Source of the DNA: Ampullaceana balthica
Lineage: Eukaryota; Mollusca; Gastropoda; Lymnaeidae
NCBI GenBank assembly: GCA_944989445.1
Contig: CALYLW010000177.1
Location: 496,556 to 560,555 of the forward strand
Length of the DNA: 64,000 nt
Reading direction: 5' to 3'
Shown: positions 38,480-47,400 of the stretch, piece by piece
Numbering within the stretch: position 1 is the first letter of the stretch
Layout of the letters: the number at the start of each line of letters is the position of its first letter
Translations under genes and position numbers: made by a program
Notes under the pieces: generated by a model
Database searches by the model: none
What the model saw: only the letters and a program-made list of their open reading frames with translations
Told to the model about the DNA's origin: nothing

Positions 38480-41400
38480 GTCTGTCTTGTCTCTCTCTCT
38501 CTCTCTTTTGTTTTCTTTTCTTTATCTCCGTTTGTCAGAAATAGAAAAGTGATAATGTGTGCCTGCGTGCGTGCCTGTGATTTGTGGGAGGGGTGAATTA
38601 AACAGGGGGAAACGTTAATTTCAGTTAATTTGTTAATTTTTTTTTAAAAAGGAAAGAAAAAAGATATTTTTCTATAACATACAAAATACACAAACAAATT
38701 GTGCAATTTAAACAATAAATTTGAGCTTTATTTTAAACTAAAACGACAATAGACGTTTCGGCTAATTCCTTCATCAGTACAATAACATAAAATAGGTACT
38801 TACATATATTTAAATTCTTAAAACATATTATATCATAAAACTAATTTTTAAAATATTCATGTAAAATAAAATGAAAGGAAAAACAAACAAGGACACAGGA
38901 TATAGGAAAAAGAAGGAAGTATCTAAAGTTACAGTTCAAACCACAACGGGAAAAAGATTCTGCAGTTAGGTAAAATTGTGAATTTGGTTAATTCCATATG
39001 GATTTAAAAAGAGCCGGTGATAGTTTGGCTGACGTTAACGCTAAGGGACGTAATTAGCATATTCTCGATATTTATGCTGATTATGTCCCTTAATAGTTTG
39101 GCTTACGTTCAGCGCGTGCAGAATTTTTACGTACAGACGGACACACTGATTCGAACTCATGCAATAACATTCACGTAAGTTTCTTGGGCTTTTGAAAAAA
39201 GTGTGCGCACCAGAACAACCTAGTGTTAAAATATTTAATGTGCATCAAATCTAACTGATGTTGACTATTGCATACCGTGTCCCTGTAGTCAATGTGTGAT
39301 CCCTACTGGCCTGAAGATGACGAAGTTGTATTCGGAGAGATTAAAGTGAAGCTTGCAGCCACTCAGGTGTTTGCTGATTACATCATAAGACGTCTGCAAC
39401 TGTCAAAGGTAATTTCTGATAACTCACAGAAACTCATACAATCTTAGTTTTTGAATTGTCCTTTTTATGTGGATTGAGCGTGTTCCTATACTTGTCATCT
39501 AGTAAATAATACAATTTACCCTCCGCTCCCACCTCCCACACACACATACACACACACACTGAACAATCTTATTAGGATGGTTATATTACCAACAATATTT
39601 GCCTCAATTTGGATTCAACAAGCGTTCTCAAGTTTGTGTAATAACTTTACTTTGTGTGTAAATATGGTCCCTCAATATCCGGAGCTGGGGCAATGCCTTC
39701 TGGGGCGGACTGCCTCCTTGACACCTTACTTCTGTGACTAAACTAACGAGATGTCTAACGAAGAGAGAGACAAAGACTGAATACCTATGCAATGAAAATG
39801 CTACATATTGATTTAACCCATTGGCTGTTAATAATTAGAAATATTTTAGTATGTCAATAATATAAAATTTGCTTGAGAAAAACCAAACCAATTAATTAAA
39901 ATTGTATTTACTATTCTCTATCTCAGCGGTTTTCAAACTTTATTTTTATTGTACCACTTTGGAAAACAATCAAATTTTGGCGTACCACATGCAGCTAAAG
40001 TCCGATAAAAAAAAGCAGCAGGTGGGCACGAAGTCCCCTTGCAATTAAAGAAAACATCATACAGACATACAGTACGTTATAGGTATGGGTACTAACTAGG
40101 CCTATAAAGGTAAACTTAGACATAGAAAAGTTAATATTTTATTTTATGGAGCTCATTCTGAGTATCAATAAAAAATGAAAATAGAAATGTTAATGTGAGC
40201 TGTGAGCTTGTTTAGACGCACACAGATTTGCAATGTCAGGTTTTATGTTTGTTAATTTTAATCGCAAATCTGGTTCAAGTTGAGTTCTGTATTTATTTTT
40301 TATTGCAAGCACAGCTGAAAACCCAGTTTCACACAAATATGACGTGTTGAAAGGAATCAGAAACTTTAAAGCTCGATCAGAAATTATTCCTTCGCTTCAA
40401 CCACAAATCGCACAGCATGTCTTTTTTAAATTCGTTCTTCAATTCACCATCACATGAAATCTCAACAAACTGGTCTCTGTCAAAAACTGAAAAATCAGCC
40501 GGCAACACCACATCCGAAAATGGATTTCGAATCCATTCCTTATTATCCAACTGTTCAGGAAAATATGATTGAAAATTCAGTATCAGTTGAGAGCAATGCT
40601 TCTTAATGTCTTCAATCAAATTAGCATGAAGTTGCAGCTTATTCTCCATCACAAAAGACTCAAGAGAAGAAAATGAAGCTACACAAGATTTCTCAAGATC
40701 TGACAAAATGAACTGAAGCTTTTTTACTATTGCATTTATCTTATCCACAACAGTAAATGGAGTGATATTTCTTCCTTGCAAACTCGTATTCAGTTCGTTT
40801 AGTTTCCCAAAAATATCCGCCAAATATGCCAAACGCATTAACCACAATTCGTCCAAAAGTAAATGCGATGTTTCAAATTTCCTGTTCAACAGAAACATTT
40901 GCACTTCTGAGCGTAGTTCAAAAAGCCGAGTTAAAACTTTCCCTCGAGATAGCCAGCGTACTTCCGTGTGCAAAAGAAGGTTATTGTGTTCACTTCCCAT
41001 TTCATTGCAAATTATTGTAAACATGCGTGAGTTTAGAGCTCGAGCTTTTATGAAGTTAACTATTTTAACAGCCTGGTCTAAAACTGTTTTTAAAGTGTCG
41101 GGCATGGCTTTGGATGCCGATGCTTCACGGTGGATGCTGCAGTGTGTGAAGTTGGCTCTCGGTGCAACTTGCTTAATTTGAGTAACCACTCCACCATGTT
41201 TGCCTGTCATAGCAGCTGCCCCATCAGAACAAACCCCAACACAGTTTTTCCAATTTATTTCATTGGCAACAACAAAATCTTTAATTTTTAAAAATATTTC
41301 ATTAGCAGTTGTCCGCTCAGCTAAAGATTCGCAGAACAAAAATTCTTCCTCAACTGCCTGTTCATGTTCATACCTAACATACGTCATCAATTGAGCAAAG

Positions 41401-44400
41401 TTTGTAATATCAGTACTCTCATCTAACTGAATTGCAAAGTATCTGCTTTTCTGTATCCTTTGAATGAGGATTTTCTTTACTTCACAAGCTAAATCTTGAA
41501 TGCGTCTGGAAACAGTGTTATCCGACAAAGGAACATTATCAAGTTTTTTGGCAGCATTCTGTCCTAACAAACAAGTTACAATATCTTTAGCAGCAGGTAA
41601 TATTAGGCTCTCCCCAATAGTGTGTGGTTTCCCTGTTTGAGCAATTCGCAAACTGACCAAATAAGACGCTTCCAATGCTTGTAAGTTAATATTGGTAAAT
41701 GACTTTAAACTTGTCTTACTTAGTTGCATTTCAATTTTTTTTCTTTTAAAAATTCAAGTGGTTTATCTTTATAAAGGATATGTTTTGTATTGAAATGGCG
41801 CTGAAGCAGAGAGGGTTTCATTGAATGATTTGAAAGTTTTTCACTGCAAATGACACATTGAGGCTGGGGTTCATTTTTGTCACCACACCAAGTAAATCCA
41901 AAGTATGAATAGCGTTCGTCATACCGTCTAATAATCTTTCGCTGCTTACGAGTGCCATCATCTTCATTCTGGTTAAAATTCAAGCTTTGTTCTCGAGTGC
42001 TAGCCTTGGTGGATTCATTACTAACCTTAGCATTGGCCGGTTCTAACTTTCTTTTAAGCGGTTGATTTTTTAACCATTTATCCATTGATGGGTTTAAAGA
42101 TTAAGAATTGTAACAATAATTTTAATTAGGATTATATTGTTTATAAATTTTATTTAATGCTAATTATGCACTATATGTGCTTATAAGTATAATAACTATA
42201 TTACAATCTATGAGTTTATGATCTGCGCTGTAAAAAAAATATTTGAAACGATTAGGCCCCCAATTGCGACTTCTAGTCGCAGCGACCGTAAAATCATTGT
42301 CGCAAAAAATTTACAAGAGGCGCACCAGACACAGATAAATAATTGAATTTAGTAGTTTTGCAATGGATTTCTTTAGAAATTGCGTGCCTTTATTGAATAG
42401 AATAGGTGCTGGTTGATGGTATTGGAATTGTTCGACATCAATCTGTTTACCTTTTAATATATTCAATTGTGTTGCTTCATACGACGTTACAGAATACAGA
42501 CTTTTACTATAGAATTGTGGCTGAACAATGCCTGTCCGTGTGTTCCATTGGAAAATAATTGGACTGGTTGCATAATTTTAATCGCTGCGATTGTTCAGTC
42601 CCATTTGTGTGCATTTGTAATTGAAACATTGTGTTCCATTTTCGCGACTGAACAATCGCACGGCTAGAAATCGCAAGTGGAGGCCTAGCCTAAACCTGGT
42701 TTGAATCATATAGCTAGTGGCTAGGCCAATATTCAAAAAGTTCTCGACCGAACAATCGTGCGACTAGAAATCGTAAGTGGAGGCCTAGCATAAGTAAATT
42801 TGGTATTTCAAACATATAGCCAGTGGCTAGGCCAATATTCAAAAATTTTGGCACAGTTTGAAAACCGCTGCTCTATCTACTTTATAAATCGCAGTTATCT
42901 TTCATCTTGGACACTTTGATAAATTAGGCTTCTTTGTAATTAATAAATTATTGAACAAATCATTGGGGGAAAAAGTATATTATTTGTTTATTCTCATTAA
43001 GGAAACACAACCCATGCATCCAGTGACACAGTTCCAGTTCACATCCTGGCCAGACAAAGGTGTGCCAGACAATCCCTGGGCTCTAGTGGACTTTGAACAA
43101 AGAGTGGCAGCTTCTCCAACAAGTCAATCTATAGTAGTGCACTGCAGGTCAGTTGTAAGACAAGTCAATCTATAGTAGTGCACTGCAGGTCAGTTGTAAG
43201 ACAAGTCAATCTTTAGTAGTGCACTGAAGGCCAGTTGTAAGACAAGTCAATCTTTAGTAGTGCACTGAAGGTCAGTTGTAAGACAAGTCAATCTATAGTA
43301 GTGCACTGAAGGTCAGGTGTAAGACAAGTCAATCTATAGTAGTACACTGAAGGTCAGTTGTAAGACAAGTCAATCTATAGTAGTGCACTGAAGGTCAGTT
43401 GTAAGACAAGTCAATCTTTAGTAGTGCACTGAAGGTCAGTTGTAAGACAAGTCAATCTATAGTAGTGCACTGAAGGTCAGTTGTAAGACAAGTCAATCTT
43501 TAGTAGTGCACTGAAGGCCAGTTGTAAGACAAGTCAATCTTTAGTAGTGCACTGAAGGTCAGTTGTAAGACAAGTCAATCTATAGTAGTGCACTGCAGGT
43601 CAGTTGTAAGACAAGTGAATCTATAGTTGTGCACTGAAGGTCAGTTGTAAGACAAGTCAATCTATAGTAGTGCACTGAAGATCAGTTGTAAGACAAGTCA
43701 ATCTATAGTAGTGCACTGAAGATCAGTTGTAAGACAAGTCAATCTATAGTAGTGCACTGAAGGTCAGTTGTAAGACAAGTCAATCTATAGTAGTGCACTG
43801 AAGGTCAGTTGTAAGACAAGTCAATCTATAGTAGTGCACTGAAGATCAGTTGTAAGACAAGTCAATCTATAGTAGTGCACTGAAGGTCAGTTGTAAGACA
43901 AGTCAATCTATAGTAGTGCACTGAAGGTCAGTTGTAAGACAAGTCAATCTATAGTAGTGACTGCAGGTCAGTTGTAAGACAAATCAATCTATAGTAGTGC
44001 ACTGAAGGTCAGTTGTAAGACAAGTCAATCTATAGTAGTGCACTCCTTGCAGGTTTGCAATAACAACTAAAACTAATTCAGAAAGAAAAGACAAACTGTA
44101 TTGTGTTTCTCATGTAGTCTTAATTTTATAATTTAAGGATTTTTTTTATAAAGATGAACAGAGATTATCTCATTTAAGAGGAAACCAATGGTCATCTGTG
44201 AAAGAATTGATATGATAAGTGGTGGCTATCGGTAGTGGCTATCAGGTGGGGGAGGGGAAACTTCATTAAAATAACAACATTTTGTGGTGGAAAAGCCTGC
44301 ATTTTTATTTCATTTGGTGATAGAGATAGGTAATATTAAATTATGTATCCTGTGTAACAAATACCTTAAATAGGGTGGTAAACGACTATAAACAAGCTTT

Positions 44401-47400
44401 GAAAACCGGTTCAAAATTAATAGAAATTGTAGAAATACAATGTTTTCAATAATAAATGTATAATAATGTTTCATAAGCAATTTCTTTGCTTTAAAAAAAC
44501 ATTGCTTTCCAAATTAAACACATGAAAATAATGATATTTTAGAATATATTACTGGAACTGATTCAACAGCTCCATTTAATATCATCAGTGCAGTTGTATT
44601 CCGTTTTTAAATGGTTAAAAATTGTGAAATATATATTACATGAACAATATTATTGTCTCACAACAGATACTAACAGACAATGTTTATACATACAATGTAT
44701 TTAATTTCAGTGCTGGTGTTGGTCGCACAGGAACATTCATAGCATTACGTAATGTAATGAGAGAAGCTGAGGTTACACAAAAGATGGATTTTTTCAACAC
44801 TGTAGCAAAACTGAGAAAAAATAGATATCTTATGGTGCAGACTCAAGTAAGTCAATTACTTGTTATACATTTTGTTCTGTTTTTTATTGGATATCATTTC
44901 AAATTTCTTTTTTTTATATACATTGTGTATTTATATTGCAAAATACCACTTAAAAGAAAATTACTTGCTTTAGTTATATTTTCAAATTTTAAAAATCTTT
45001 TGAATTTTTAAAAATAATTTTTATACCTAAAACATACATCAATTTTCATTTTCTATATTGTTGAGATTAAAATATGTTTTTATTATAAAAAAAATAGTTT
45101 TTAATAATTTAAATGTTTTAATATTAACCTAAAAAATTTGATATGATCACATTTGATAGAATTTAGGCTTTATAATTTGATTTTTGTCTAATGAAGGATG
45201 AAGTTAGTTTTTATTTTGAAGGTTTAAAAAAGGGGAAATATTCTTTAAACATAACTTTGATGATTTTCTAACAAAACGCCTCTCTATAATCTCAGGAGCA
45301 GTATGTGTTCTTGCATGAAGCTGCCAAAGTGGCCATTGTCTGCTTATATACAACAATTACATCAGATAACATTGTTGAGAGATTTCAACAACTTGAGAAA
45401 AAAAATATTTCAGGAAAATCCAATTTTGAGCTTGAGTTTGAAGTAAGCGGTTTATGTATTTAAATTGAGTTATATTCTAAGTGACTTTTTACAACCAAAT
45501 CAATTATTGATTGCTTTTTAAAAACAGTTACTTCACAAGTGATAACATTCAAATTTACTGGCGAAGAGAAAATTATTCATGTCAAATTAGTTTCTTTTTT
45601 CTGGTCACAATTCTGATACATGTATGAAAGTATTGATTGAAGAAGAATGTGCAGAAAAGAAGTGTGTCTATTAATTTCAGAAAATTTATGATTTTAATTA
45701 ATTCCTCTCTGACAAACCATAATAAATCTAAAATTTAATCTTTCTTACCCCTGGTTAAGATCTTTGATGCTATAATTGTGTTTTCATAGTTAAGCTACTC
45801 TTCAGATTTTGTTCCCTTATCATTAATTAATATAAACATATAAATTAGTTTCATTAAAAGTAATTTGAAATCCACAAAAAGCATAGTGTTAAAGAGTACA
45901 TTTTGATTTTTTTTAAAGAGGGTCTGTGATGTGTGTGTTGACGATGGTGAAACAATAGATGAGGAAGGATCAGCTGGTGTCATGTACCAAAACAGTCGAA
46001 CTGTCTCCAATAAACTTAAAAACAGATTTGGTAACATCTTGCCAAGTAAGTTTGTGTATAAATGTAATTTGTTTTATAGATTAAAAAATTAATTTTGAAA
46101 GTCTTTTTTTTATTACTGTAGAAAAATCCCCATTAAAAACCACAGTACATAAAACAGTAAAATTGTTTTTAAAAATAATTGCTCATGAATATAAAGAAAT
46201 GTTTGATTTCTCAAATTTTATATATTTTATATTATGTTGTATGACCAGAGGACTGTTACAGACCTGTGCTAATGTGTGAGTCTAGTGAGATGGGAGACTA
46301 CATCAATGCTGTATTAACACCGGTACTTTTTGTTCTTGTTCTTTTTTATTTAAATCTATTTATCTACTAGAAAATATTTATTATTATGCATCAAGTTTTA
46401 ATCTACTTTTATTACAGATAATTTCATCATCATGTTTTAAGTAGTCTTTGATACTTTTACTTACAAGCTCTTTAGATTTTCACCTTCTTTGTTTATTTAA
46501 ATCATCTTGGTAAGAATATTAAAAATATTTTTGTTCATATTTCTTTGATTCACCATAAAGTAAATATTCCATTGGTATATCAAAATGACGCAATAATCCT
46601 CTGTATAAAAGGAGCGTCTGTAACAGATAAGATAAGCTAAATCAGTTTTGTAATCATTTGTTTTGACAATGTACATTTCGATGTTTGTTACAGAGTTTTA
46701 CCAAAAGGAATCAAGATGTCATCACACAACTTCCACTTCCAACAACGGTGCTGGACTTCTGGCGTCTGATCTCTCAACTTAAGATTTCTTTAGTTGTTGC
46801 CTTTGAGGAACAGTTGAATACCACAGATTCGGTAATTTATTTATCTTTTCTTCAACAAGTTAAACTTTCATTTACAAAAAAAGTACAACAATTTTATTTT
46901 CTTTTGAAATATCAGATAACTGCTCTGAAAAAGAATTCAAATTTAATAACAAAAATCAAATTATGCCTGTTCATTCAATCCAAGACATCCCAAAATGTTA
47001 AGTAAAATCTCTTTCTTTTAATTTGATTATTCGTTGGTGTAATTGAAACATTTTTAAGGACACAATTTGAAATATGCCAACTGCTTTGCACAATAAAAAT
47101 AATACTAATTTTAAAAATTTAACCTTAAGAATTACACTGTTACCAAAGACTATGTAAGTAAATAGACATAATGACAAACTTTCAATTCAAAATACATCAT
47201 TATAAAAGATTTCTGTAGTACTAATACCATTTGTTTTGCATGCAGACAATAGGATACTACCTTCCAGCTGATGAAAACAAACCTGCCAGTTGTCCCCCCT
47301 TTCAAATCAAAATGGAATCTATTGTGCAAGAATCAGGATGGGAGGAGAGAAAACTGACAGTAACAGGGTCTAAAGTAGGTTACATTTCTCGATTCCTTAC

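Larger units (their letters stand above)
39924..42870 (-). mobile_element. Nearly intact BED-type hAT element in the phosphatase gene
   Basis: Ends CAGCGGTTTTCAAACT and its inverse at 42855-42870, with the 8-bp duplication CTCTATCT at 39916-39923 and 42871-42878. The transposase is on the minus strand, 42085 to about 40195. A MITE is nested at 42253-42690. It lies in the intron between the catalytic exons at 39408 and 43002. Confidence 0.93.

Noticed and set aside
38308..38596. Ser/Leu-rich open frames
   Set aside because: Produced by the CT microsatellite; no conserved content.
38755..38777. Hammerhead-ribozyme-like core on the minus strand (CTGATGA then GAAAC)
   Set aside because: There is an extra A after CTGATGA, stem II is weak, and no clear stem III with a cleavage triplet could be formed by eye. 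A covariance-model scan would decide. Probably a repeat end, perhaps Penelope-like.
40762..41394. Plus-strand open frames of 64-139 codons
   Set aside because: Antisense shadows of the hAT transposase on the minus strand.
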